A stretch of 5,450 nt of DNA from DATKYV01 sp035528275 (GTDB taxonomy: Bacteria; Acidobacteriota; Terriglobia; UBA7540). The stretch's first letter is position 1. Each line of letters starts with the position of its first letter. The notes under the pieces are model-generated. The model was not told where the DNA came from. It ran no database searches and saw nothing but the letters and a program-made list of their open reading frames with translations. Below, one piece after another: positions 1 through 5,049 of the stretch. The position numbers and the translations under genes are program-made. The stretch lies in NCBI GenBank assembly GCA_035528275.1, contig DATKYV010000057.1:1-5450 (forward strand). The letters are read 5' to 3'.

Positions 1-68
1 CCTCTCCCAGAGGGAGAGGGCTGCAAACCTGAAAACTCCTCCCCTCGCCCGCCGCCGGCGGGAGAGGG
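1..68. repeat. Two GC-rich palindromes of the CCCTCTCCC/GGGAGAGGG type
   Basis: Arms CCTCTCCC (1-8) and GGGAGAGG (12-19) form a perfect 8-bp stem with a 3-base loop. A second palindrome pairs 42-53 with 57-68 (12 bp, one mismatch, loop GCC). Flanking GGGTGAGGGG (75-84) completes a pattern that, read on the minus strand, encodes the familiar repeat peptide 'LTPGPSPAGGGRG'. Peptides of this sort (LTPGPSP, PSPSGRG) recur in unrelated proteins and spurious ORFs of many bacteria because they derive from interspersed palindromic repeats. Here both palindromes are read in frame in the kinase, just after the DFG motif. The left end of the cluster is cut by the window. Confidence 0.8.
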
Positions 69-842
69 ACCGGGGGTGAGGGGACGCGCCACTTTCGCCA
101 GCCCGAAATCGAGAATCTTCGCCTGACCACGCGTGGTGACAAAGATATTCGCCGGCTTGATGTCGCGATGAATGATCCCCTTCGTGTGGGCGGCCTCCAG
201 CGCGTCGGCGATTTGAAGCGCCAGGTCCAACAGCGTGTCGAAGGGTAGGGGAGCACCCTTGCGGTGCTCCCGCGCGGGAGGGCCGTAAAGGCCCTCCCCT
301 ACCAGCCGCTGCTTCAGCGTCTGCCCTTCGAGGCATTCCATCACGAGGAAGGGCTGGCCCTGGTGCTCCGCGATTTCGTAAATGGTGCAGATATTGGGAT
401 GATTCAGCGCCGAGGCAGCACGCGCTTCGCGCCGAAAGCGCTCTAGGAATTTGCGGTCTTGCGCCAGTTCTTCCGGTAGGAACTTCAGGGCGACGCACCG
501 GCCAAGCTGCGTGTCCTCGGCCTTGTACACCACGCCCATCCCGCCGCCCCCCAGCTTCTCTAGCACGCGGTAGTGGGAGACGGTGCGGCCCATCATCTGC
601 TGGTCTTGTTTCTCTTGCTGCGCGGCGTGCTCTTCGGCGAGCGCCCGGGCGGCTACTTCCACAGCCGGCGCTTCGATGAAATCGCCCGCCTTCTCGTGCT
701 GAGCGAGCAGTGACTCGATTTCATGCCGCAGCGCTTCATCGCCGCCGCAGGCTTCTTCCAGGTACGCCGCGCGGTCAGCCCCCCCGCGCTCCAGCGCGGC
801 GTGATAGAGCTTCTCGATTTGCCGCCAACGTTCGGGTGTCAT
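1..842 (-). CDS. Ser/Thr protein kinase, N-terminal part (runs off the left edge)
   Basis: This frame is open from an ATG at 842 to the window edge (280 codons), so the C-terminus is not visible. Residues 1-83 are an Acidobacteria-style N-terminal region (MTPERWRQIEKLYHAALERG) rich in Glu and Ala. The kinase domain starts near residue 91. Visible motifs are the glycine loop GGGGMG (98-103), VALK with the ATP-binding Lys120, the alpha-C Glu139, the catalytic loop HRDIKPAN (225-232, Asp227) and DFG (245-247), so the visible part looks like an active RD kinase. It transfers phosphate from ATP to Ser/Thr; related proteins usually carry C-terminal sensor, WD40 or TPR regions, not visible here. The gene follows the sigma factor at 932-1516 on the same strand, with an 89-bp gap holding a palindromic repeat. 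Two repeat-derived inserts are read in frame: residues 181-200 before helix alpha-E, and about 253-280 after DFG. The start is the only ATG before an in-frame stop at 855-857; no strong Shine-Dalgarno is seen. Confidence 0.92.
   Translation of the reverse strand, partial: MTPERWRQIEKLYHAALERGGADRAAYLEEACGGDEALRHEIESLLAQHEKAGDFIEAPAVEVAARALAEEHAAQQEKQDQQMMGRTVSHYRVLEKLGGGGMGVVYKAEDTQLGRCVALKFLPEELAQDRKFLERFRREARAASALNHPNICTIYEIAEHQGQPFLVMECLEGQTLKQRLVGEGLYGPPAREHRKGAPLPFDTLLDLALQIADALEAAHTKGIIHRDIKPANIFVTTRGQAKILDFGLAKVARPLTPGPSPAGGGRGEEFSGLQPSPSGR
245..302. repeat. 58-bp bipartite palindromic repeat (REP/BIME-like) inside the kinase gene
   Basis: The element opens with GTAG (245-248) and closes with CTAC (299-302). 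Hairpin 1 pairs 249-257 with 263-271 (9 bp, loop CTTGC). Hairpin 2 pairs 276-284 with 290-298 (9 bp, loop GTAAA). A GCGC spacer lies between them. The two 27-base halves, one inverted, match at 21 positions. Four of the six differences are two compensatory base-pair changes that keep both stems intact. A GTAG head in front of a hairpin, and pairing in opposite orientation, are hallmarks of REP/BIME elements linked to TnpA-REP (RAYT) transposases. The element encodes kinase residues 181-200 without a stop. Confidence 0.88.
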
Positions 843-860
843 CGCATCACGGGCTCACTC

Positions 861-918
861 GTAGCGCCCATCCGTCAGCTGACGGATGGGCACGTGCCGA
901 CCTGAAGGTCGGCGCTAC
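861..918. repeat. 58-bp bipartite palindromic repeat (REP/BIME-like) between sigma factor and kinase genes
   Basis: It opens with GTAGCG (861-866) and closes with CGCTAC (913-918). Hairpin 1 is a perfect 26-base palindrome (866-891, 13-bp arms). Hairpin 2 pairs 896-903 with 906-913 (GCCGACCT / AGGTCGGC). ACGT separates them. Its length and its GTAG/CTAC ends equal those of the elements at 245-302 and 4728-4785, although the stem sequences differ. It fills most of the 89-bp gap between the sigma factor stop and the kinase start, so on a shared transcript it would form two strong hairpins. That could attenuate, stabilise or partly terminate the message. No U-tract follows on the minus strand, so a classical intrinsic terminator is not supported. 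Confidence 0.88.
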
Positions 919-931
919 CTCACGCCATCGC

Positions 932-1516
932 TCAGGCGTCATTGGCGTCCTGCTTGCTCAGTTCTCGCCGCAGCCAGGCCTTGGCCAATTTCCAGTCGCG
1001 CATCACCGTGTCTGGCGAGACCTTTAAGGCTTCGGCGGTCTCCTCGACACTCAGGCCACCGAAAAAGCGGAGTTCCACCACCTGGCTTTTGCGGGGGTCA
1101 ACTTCGGCCAGGGCGTTCAGGCCGTCATCCAGGGCGACCAGGTCGGGGCTGCTCTCCGCTGACACCCTCGGAGCATAATCCAGCGAAAGGCACGAGACTT
1201 CGCATCCGCGCTTCAAGGATCGGCGGGCGCGGGCAAAGTCCACCAGGATGCGTCGCATCAGTTGCGCTGAGAGGGCGAAAAACTGAGTGCGGTTGTGCCA
1301 GCGCACCTTCGGGGATTCGACTAGCCGCAGGTAGGCTTCGTTGACCAGAGCAGAGGTTTCCAGAATGTGCCCCGGTCGCTCGCGGCGCATGTAACCATGC
1401 GCCAACCGGCGCAGCTCCGCGCAAACCAGAGGGTACAACTTCTCCAGAGCGTCTTGTTCTCCGCGACCCCAGGCCAGCAGCAGCCGGGTGAGGTCCGGAG
1501 ACGAGACTGGAGGCAT
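932..1516 (-). CDS. ECF-type RNA polymerase sigma factor (TIGR02999/Sigma70_ECF-like)
   Basis: A 194-residue protein, normal length for this family. Residues about 5-100 hold region 2 (LYPLVCAELRRLAHGYMR, then TSALVNEAYLRL and QLMRRILVDFARARR), which binds core polymerase and the -10 element. Residues about 125-186 hold region 4 with a helix-turn-helix (LSVEETAEALKVSPDTVMRD) for the -35 element. A short linker rich in Ser and acidic residues lies between; no extra C-terminal domain is seen. The ATG at 1516 is chosen because GGGAGG (1522-1527) sits 5 bases upstream; the frame also offers a GTG at 1534, which would place that Shine-Dalgarno inside the gene. The gene is first of a likely operon with the kinase at 1-842, a pairing frequent in Acidobacteria and Planctomycetes, where the kinase may control the sigma factor (inference). 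No anti-sigma gene is visible. Confidence 0.93.
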   Translation of the reverse strand: MPPVSSPDLTRLLLAWGRGEQDALEKLYPLVCAELRRLAHGYMRRERPGHILETSALVNEAYLRLVESPKVRWHNRTQFFALSAQLMRRILVDFARARRSLKRGCEVSCLSLDYAPRVSAESSPDLVALDDGLNALAEVDPRKSQVVELRFFGGLSVEETAEALKVSPDTVMRDWKLAKAWLRRELSKQDANDA

Positions 1517-1521
1517 AGCCG

Positions 1522-1527
1522 CCTCCC
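1522..1527 (-). promoter_or_regulatory. Ribosome binding site of the sigma factor gene
   Basis: GGGAGG read on the minus strand, 5 bases before the ATG at 1516. It decides for the ATG over the upstream in-frame GTG at 1534. Confidence 0.8.
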
Positions 1528-1548
1528 GGAACACTTTAAGGTAGGGGT

Positions 1549-1557
1549 ATTATAGCA
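1549..1557 (-). promoter_or_regulatory. Extended -10 promoter of the sigma factor/kinase operon
   Basis: On the minus strand the sequence reads TGCTATAAT: a perfect TATAAT (1549-1554) preceded by the extended -10 TG motif (1556-1557). Transcription would begin near 1542, giving a leader of about 25 bases that contains the Shine-Dalgarno. No good TTGACA-like -35 is found at 16-18 bases, which fits an extended -10 housekeeping promoter. The start point is inferred. Confidence 0.65.
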
Positions 1558-1583
1558 AAGACAAAAGGGTACTTTCCGTCTTT
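1557..1583. promoter_or_regulatory. Operator-like dyad over the -35 region of the sigma factor promoter
   Basis: AAAGAC (1557-1562) and GTCTTT (1578-1583) form an inverted repeat. Inside it AAAG (1564-1567) and CTTT (1572-1575) form a second inverted pair with nearly the same centre (about 1570). The dyad covers the place where a -35 element would lie, immediately upstream of the extended -10. This position suits a repressor or activator site. The binding protein is unknown. Confidence 0.4.
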
Positions 1584-1664
1584 CCCTCTCTGGCGTAGAC
1601 AAGATTTCTTCACCCTTGCGGCTTTTGGACCCTGTTTTCCGCCTTACCTGGTGGAGGACAAAAA

Positions 1665-2687
1665 ATGGACCGAAACGAGGAAGGCAATACGAACCATTCA
1701 TTGGAGGGATCGGACCTGCCCAGTAGGAGTTGGGCATTCCCGCTAGCTTTCGCTCGCAATCCCAAGCAAGTGGTTGAAAACAAAGCGGGAAGTGGGCGTT
1801 ATCTGGAGGCGGTGCTCCTGGCCGCGCTGCTCACCATGGGCCCTTTCAAGGCCATGGCTGCCTCAGCCGTCCTACATACCGCCTTCGCTGCGGAAGAAGT
1901 CGCTGCCCAAGAACCCCAAGCTGCGAATTTGCCAGCCGAGGTAGCGGGGAAAGAACAAATCCTCAGTGAAGAGGATTTCAAGGAATTCCTGCGGAGCGCC
2001 AAGGTCGTGCAGTACAAGCAGACGTCAAAAGGCGTCACGGCGCCGGCCAAGCTGACGTTGAGCGATGGCCAGCGGACGCTCGACGCATTATTCCAAACCA
2101 TTGACGAATCTAAGGCGAGAATGGAGCTTCCCGCCCGGACCGAAATCGGTTTTCGGGACTCTTACAAATTCAACATCGCGGCTTATGAGTTGGCAAGGCT
2201 GCTCGGCTTGGAGGCCATGATCCCGGCGACGGTGCCGTACAAATGGCAAGGCCATCAGGGTTCGCTGTGCCTGTGGGTCCCCGCCAAGTTGGACGAGATG
2301 GACCGCGTCAAGCGCAAGGTACAACCCCCTGACGTGAATGCTTGGAACAAGCAGATGAACAAGATGTGGGTCTTCTCCGAACTCATCTACGATACCGACC
2401 GCAACCAGACCAACATTCTGATCACCGAGGACTGGAAACTGTGGGTGATCGATTTCACTCGCGCCTTTCGCATCCAGAAGGATCTGTTAGAGCCCCGGCA
2501 CCTCGTGCAATGCGACCGCGGACTCCTGGAGAAGCTGCGGCAGTTGGACGAGAAGCAGATTCTGGAAATAACCAAGCCGAACCTCAGCAAGACCCAGGTG
2601 CAGGCGCTCATGGCGCGGCGCGACAGGATTGTCGCCCACTTCGCACAACTAATCGCCCAGAAAGGCGAAGACCGGGTCCTCTACTAG
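1665..2687 (+). CDS. Exported or membrane-anchored atypical kinase-like protein (PI3K/HipA/FAM20-type fold signature)
   Basis: A 340-residue protein. The ATG at 1665 has GGAGGA (1653-1658) six bases upstream. Residues 47-71 are hydrophobic (LEAVLLAALLTMGPFKAMAA), and AFA|AEE near residue 75 resembles a signal peptidase site, so export or anchoring is likely despite a long (about 45-residue) polar N-tail. Residues 76-100 are an Ala/Glu/Pro-rich linker. The folded part (about 101-335) shows FRDSYKFNIAAYELARLLGL (163-182), GSLCLWVP (199-206), DTDRNQTNIL (243-252) and LWVIDFTRAFR (259-269). The last two resemble the catalytic loop (Asp245, Asn250) and metal-binding Asp (Asp263) of PI3K-, HipA- and FAM20-like kinases. 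The usual ATP-binding Lys position in 'AxFK' appears to be Gln144. The substrate is unknown. The gene is divergent from the sigma factor and apparently monocistronic. The fold assignment is inference; I know of no named gene. Confidence 0.8.
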   Translation: MDRNEEGNTNHSLEGSDLPSRSWAFPLAFARNPKQVVENKAGSGRYLEAVLLAALLTMGPFKAMAASAVLHTAFAAEEVAAQEPQAANLPAEVAGKEQILSEEDFKEFLRSAKVVQYKQTSKGVTAPAKLTLSDGQRTLDALFQTIDESKARMELPARTEIGFRDSYKFNIAAYELARLLGLEAMIPATVPYKWQGHQGSLCLWVPAKLDEMDRVKRKVQPPDVNAWNKQMNKMWVFSELIYDTDRNQTNILITEDWKLWVIDFTRAFRIQKDLLEPRHLVQCDRGLLEKLRQLDEKQILEITKPNLSKTQVQALMARRDRIVAHFAQLIAQKGEDRVLY

Positions 2688-2722
2688 TCAAGGCGCGCAC
2701 CCGGGTTCGTCTATTCAACGAT

Positions 2723-2755
2723 GACTGTCGCCGGCCGCCGAGGCGGGCGGCAGTC
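2723..2755 (+). terminator. Putative terminator hairpin after the kinase-like gene
   Basis: Bases 2723-2730 (GACTGTCG) pair with 2748-2755 (CGGCAGTC) over 8 bp with one G·T wobble. CCGCC (2735-2739) and GGCGG (2742-2746) extend the inner stem. It starts 36 bases after the stop codon, and TTGCGCTTCTT follows, a weak T-rich tail. It could serve the plus-strand gene; on the minus strand no T-run follows it. Confidence 0.45.
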
Positions 2756-2769
2756 TTGCGCTTCTTAAC

Positions 2770-2789
2770 CCGCCGTCGGTGCCCGGCGG
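2770..2789 (-). terminator. Weak hairpin downstream of the oxidoreductase gene
   Basis: CCGCCG (2770-2775) pairs with CGGCGG (2784-2789) around an 8-base loop, 57 bases beyond the oxidoreductase stop on the minus strand. Only a short GTTAAG follows, so a termination role is tentative. Confidence 0.25.
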
Positions 2790-2845
2790 TGGAGGGGCAT
2801 AGGACACCGCTCCCCCCCTTACTTCATGCACGGACACCCAGGTCA

Positions 2846-4225
2846 TCAGGCCGCGGGCTTGATGTTCTGGTTCACCCGGAAGAAGTTGGTCGGGTCGTAT
2901 TTCTTCTTGATCTCCGTCAGGCGCTTGTAGCTGTCGCGGTACGTCGCCTCGATGCGGCCCTGGCCTTCCTCCATCATGAAATTCACGTACGCGCCTCCGG
3001 CGGAATAAGGATGCAAGGCATCAAAGTAGTCCTTGGTCCATTTCGTGATCTTCTCTTTGTTCGCCGGGTCGGGATCGACGCCCACGATCACCTCCGCCCA
3101 CTTTGAATCGCGATAGCTGAATGGTGTGTCGTTTTTGCCCACCCGATGCACCGCCCCGTCGATGGGATAGAGGTGCATTGTGGATTGCGGGGTCGGAAGT
3201 TTCGCTCCCCACTCCGCGTGCAGAGCGATGGCTCTGTCGCTCAACTCGTTGACGAAGTCAGCCCGCCAGTACCATTGGTGCCCCGGAGGATAGAGGGGGT
3301 CGAACATGCTCTGGATCATCGGAAAGGGCGCGGGGCCGACGTGCTCGAAGATCGGAGGTCCGAAGGCGCGAATGGGTTTGAAGATCTTGTCCGCCTGGTC
3401 TGCCGGCCCGGTGTAGCACCAGACGACGCCGCACACCTTTTTCATGTGGAGATGCTCGGGGAAAGGTGGCGCGGGCGGGACGGTCAGGAAAGCGAAGAAG
3501 CCGTTCAAGTCTTCCGGCGCTTTGGTGATGAATTCACGATACCATTGCATCACCTCCGTCGTCTTTTCCATCGCCCAAAACATCGGCCCGGCGATGACAT
3601 TCTTCACCGGATTCCCCTTGAACAGGAAAGAGGTGACAACGCCGAAGTTGCCGCCGCCGCCGCGCACCGCCCAGAACAGGTCCTGATTCTCTTGGGCGCT
3701 GGCCGTCACGAAACTCCCGTCGGCAAGCACAATGTCGACGGCGAGGAGGTTGTCGATGCTCAGCCCGTACTTTCGCGAGAGGTGACCGATCCCCCCGCCC
3801 AGGGTTAGCCCGGCAACGCCGGTGGTGGAAATAATCCCCGCGGGCGCGGTGAGACCGAAAGCGTGGCCGGCATGGTCCACGTCGCCCCACTTGCAGCCGC
3901 CCTGCGCCCGGATCGTGCGCGCCTTGGGGTCGACATGGACTCCCCTCATCAGCGAGAGATCGATGACCAGACCGTCATCACAAATTCCAAGGCCAGCGCC
4001 GTTGTGTCCCCCGCCTCGGATGGCCACGAGAAGATTGTTTTCCCGGCCGAAATTGACGGCGCTGATGACGTCCGCCACGTCGAAGCACCGCGCGATCAGC
4101 CGCGGGCGCTTGTCGATCATGGCGTTGTAAACCTTCCGCGCCTCGTCGTACGCGGCGTCCTGCGGTTGGAGCAATTCACCGCGCAAGCTTGACTTGAAAT
4201 TCTCAATGGACTCATTTCCCGACAA
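2846..4225 (-). CDS. FAD-binding oxidoreductase of the BBE/FAD_binding_4 type
   Basis: A 459-residue protein, about the usual length for BBE-like oxidases. The N-terminal FAD domain (about 35-205) includes VAIRGGGHN with His74 and QGGCKWGDVDHA with Cys111. These are the positions that bind FAD through 8-alpha-N1-histidyl and 6-S-cysteinyl bonds in bicovalent flavoproteins such as glucooligosaccharide oxidase and berberine bridge enzyme. GVAGLTLGGGIGHLSRKYG (137-155) and RGGGGNFGVVTSF (188-200) complete the domain. The substrate-binding part runs from about 210 to 435, and the C-terminal BBE motif is YDPTNFFRVNQNI (443-455). Members oxidise sugars, alcohols or alkaloids with O2; the substrate is not predictable here. 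No signal peptide follows the chosen start. The frame is open up to an ATG at 4423, but the TTG at 4225 has AGAGGAGG 5 bases upstream and places the family's normal 'SGNESIENF' N-terminus right after it. The gene stands alone, convergent with the kinase-like gene. Confidence 0.93.
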   Translation of the reverse strand: MSGNESIENFKSSLRGELLQPQDAAYDEARKVYNAMIDKRPRLIARCFDVADVISAVNFGRENNLLVAIRGGGHNGAGLGICDDGLVIDLSLMRGVHVDPKARTIRAQGGCKWGDVDHAGHAFGLTAPAGIISTTGVAGLTLGGGIGHLSRKYGLSIDNLLAVDIVLADGSFVTASAQENQDLFWAVRGGGGNFGVVTSFLFKGNPVKNVIAGPMFWAMEKTTEVMQWYREFITKAPEDLNGFFAFLTVPPAPPFPEHLHMKKVCGVVWCYTGPADQADKIFKPIRAFGPPIFEHVGPAPFPMIQSMFDPLYPPGHQWYWRADFVNELSDRAIALHAEWGAKLPTPQSTMHLYPIDGAVHRVGKNDTPFSYRDSKWAEVIVGVDPDPANKEKITKWTKDYFDALHPYSAGGAYVNFMMEEGQGRIEATYRDSYKRLTEIKKKYDPTNFFRVNQNIKPAA

Positions 4226-4230
4226 ATTAG

Positions 4231-4238
4231 CCTCCTCT
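4231..4238 (-). promoter_or_regulatory. Strong ribosome binding site fixing a TTG start
   Basis: AGAGGAGG on the minus strand, 5 bases before the TTG at 4225. It is the main reason to prefer TTG over the distant in-frame ATG at 4423. Confidence 0.82.
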
Positions 4239-4239
4239 G

Positions 4240-4258
4240 GCTCGGCAAGCTGCCGAGC
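4240..4258. promoter_or_regulatory. Leader hairpin next to the oxidoreductase ribosome binding site
   Basis: GCTCGGCA (4240-4247) and TGCCGAGC (4251-4258) form a perfect 8-bp stem with a 3-base loop. In the predicted minus-strand leader it ends one base before the Shine-Dalgarno. It could affect ribosome access or mRNA stability; there is no evidence for a ligand. Confidence 0.45.
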
Positions 4259-4293
4259 GCTTCCAGGATTTTGAAATTGAAAACCAGACAAAA

Positions 4294-4322
4294 AGTATAC
4301 AACAGCAGTGCGGATAGCCCAA
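4294..4322 (-). promoter_or_regulatory. Putative sigma70-type promoter of the oxidoreductase gene
   Basis: On the minus strand TTGGGC (4317-4322) and TATACT (4294-4299) are separated by exactly 17 bases. The -10 matches the consensus at 5 of 6 positions and the -35 at 3 of 6. Transcription would start near 4287, giving a leader of about 60 bases that contains the hairpin at 4240-4258. Confidence 0.45.
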
Positions 4323-4520
4323 CCCCTATCGCGCCCAAGGATTCGAGAATTCGCTCGCCAGCCCCTGCGGCATTCCGAGGGCAGGAGGGCCGGTGTGACC
4401 GGGCGCCCAGTCACCCGCTCCACCTATCTGAAAACAAGCCAGATGGGAAAAAGCTTCTCAGCGTTCTCACTGTTCTCCATGGTCGCATCTCGGCATGTTA
4501 GCGTGGAAATGGGAGAAAGC

Positions 4521-4577
4521 AGGAGTCAGGAGCCAGGAGTCAGCAAGCGAGAATTGGAATGATGAATTGTGAATTGA
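4521..4577. repeat. Two adjacent 7-bp-period tandem repeat tracts
   Basis: AGGAGTC, AGGAGCC, AGGAGTC and a degenerate AGCAAGC run in tandem from 4521 to 4548. Directly after, GAATTG words recur at 4551, 4564 and 4571, the last two forming GAATTGT and GAATTGA with the same 7-base period. Such degenerate heptanucleotide tracts resemble the short tandemly repeated repetitive sequences known from cyanobacteria. No coding role is seen. Confidence 0.6.
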
Positions 4578-4727
4578 ACAACTCAAGCCGAAAGGTGGTG
4601 GGGCTAGATGGGAGTATCGCGCCCGTGTCAGGATTATGGCCGTCCCAACAATCTGCGCGCGAAGGCGCGAAAACACCAAAACAAAGCCGCTATGTGTATG
4701 AAAATACGGGGCGAGTTTCAGAAAAAC

Positions 4728-4785
4728 GTAGAGACATTCCGGTGGGACATCTTGTTGCGGAGACGACCCACCGGGCCGTCTCTAC
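4728..4785. repeat. 58-bp bipartite palindromic repeat (REP/BIME-like) in the intergenic region
   Basis: It opens with GTAGAGAC (4728-4735) and closes with GTCTCTAC (4778-4785). The right half folds well: GAGACG (4760-4765) with CGTCTC (4777-4782), plus CCC (4767-4769) with GGG (4773-4775). The left half (4728-4753) matches the inverted right half at 20 of 26 positions but pairs less well, with two mismatches and several wobbles, so it looks older or decayed. Its size and GTAG/CTAC ends equal those of the elements at 245-302 and 861-918. Confidence 0.8.
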
Positions 4786-4968
4786 CTCGCCGGCCACGAC
4801 GCGCGATGCTCTTCAAGCCGTCACACGGCGCGGAAGTGGAAAAAGCAACACAGGCAGTGATGTTAAAATGCAAAAACGAAGCCACCAAGCTATTGAAAAT
4901 AAAGGGCTGGTCCAACGATTTGCACAGAAAACGAACGCATTTGCGGGCCAAACGAACCCATGTTCCCG

Positions 4969-5049
4969 GGCGGTTAAGACCGCCGCGATTGGGGAGGTAG
5001 GGTGTTCTGTGGCTATCGGGAAACCACCCGGGACGAAGCCTCGGGCCAC
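4969..5049. repeat. Pair of hairpins downstream of EF-P
   Basis: GGCGGT (4969-4974) pairs with ACCGCC (4979-4984) around TAAG. Further right, CCCG (5027-5030) pairs with CGGG (5042-5045), with a partly paired interior around GACGAAG; GTGGC (5009-5013) and GCCAC (5045-5049) can close an outer stem. The second hairpin lies about 30 bases past the EF-P stop on the minus strand. No T-run follows either hairpin, so they may protect the 3' end or be another interspersed repeat family, not an intrinsic terminator. Confidence 0.5.

Noticed and set aside
245..918. The palindromes as a CRISPR array or attachment sites
   Set aside because: The elements differ in sequence, are far apart, have no spacer pattern, and no cas gene or integrase is present.
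886..1344. Plus-strand frame of 152 codons
   Set aside because: It starts inside the palindrome at 861-918 and is antisense to the sigma factor.
1517..1534. GTG start of the sigma factor at 1534
   Set aside because: It would place the GGGAGG Shine-Dalgarno inside the coding region; the ATG at 1516 fits better.
2342..3106. Plus-strand frame of 254 codons
   Set aside because: It overlaps the kinase-like gene in another frame, crosses the convergent spacer hairpins and runs antisense to the oxidoreductase end; the Arg/Pro-rich peptide has no motif.
3146..3808. Plus-strand frame of 220 codons
   Set aside because: It is fully antisense to the oxidoreductase gene, whose protein is clearly conserved; the frame is open because of high GC.
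4226..4423. N-terminal extension of the oxidoreductase to the ATG at 4423
   Set aside because: The added 66 residues do not resemble the family or a signal peptide, they overlap the likely promoter, and the TTG at 4225 has a far better ribosome binding site.
4929..4957. AAACGAAC direct repeats as a possible CRISPR or iteron
   Set aside because: There are only two 8-bp copies, with no regular spacers, further copies or replication gene.
4608..5000. Open plus-strand frame of 130 codons
   Set aside because: It runs through the 58-bp palindromic element, has no good ribosome binding site, and its basic peptide shows no domain or motif.
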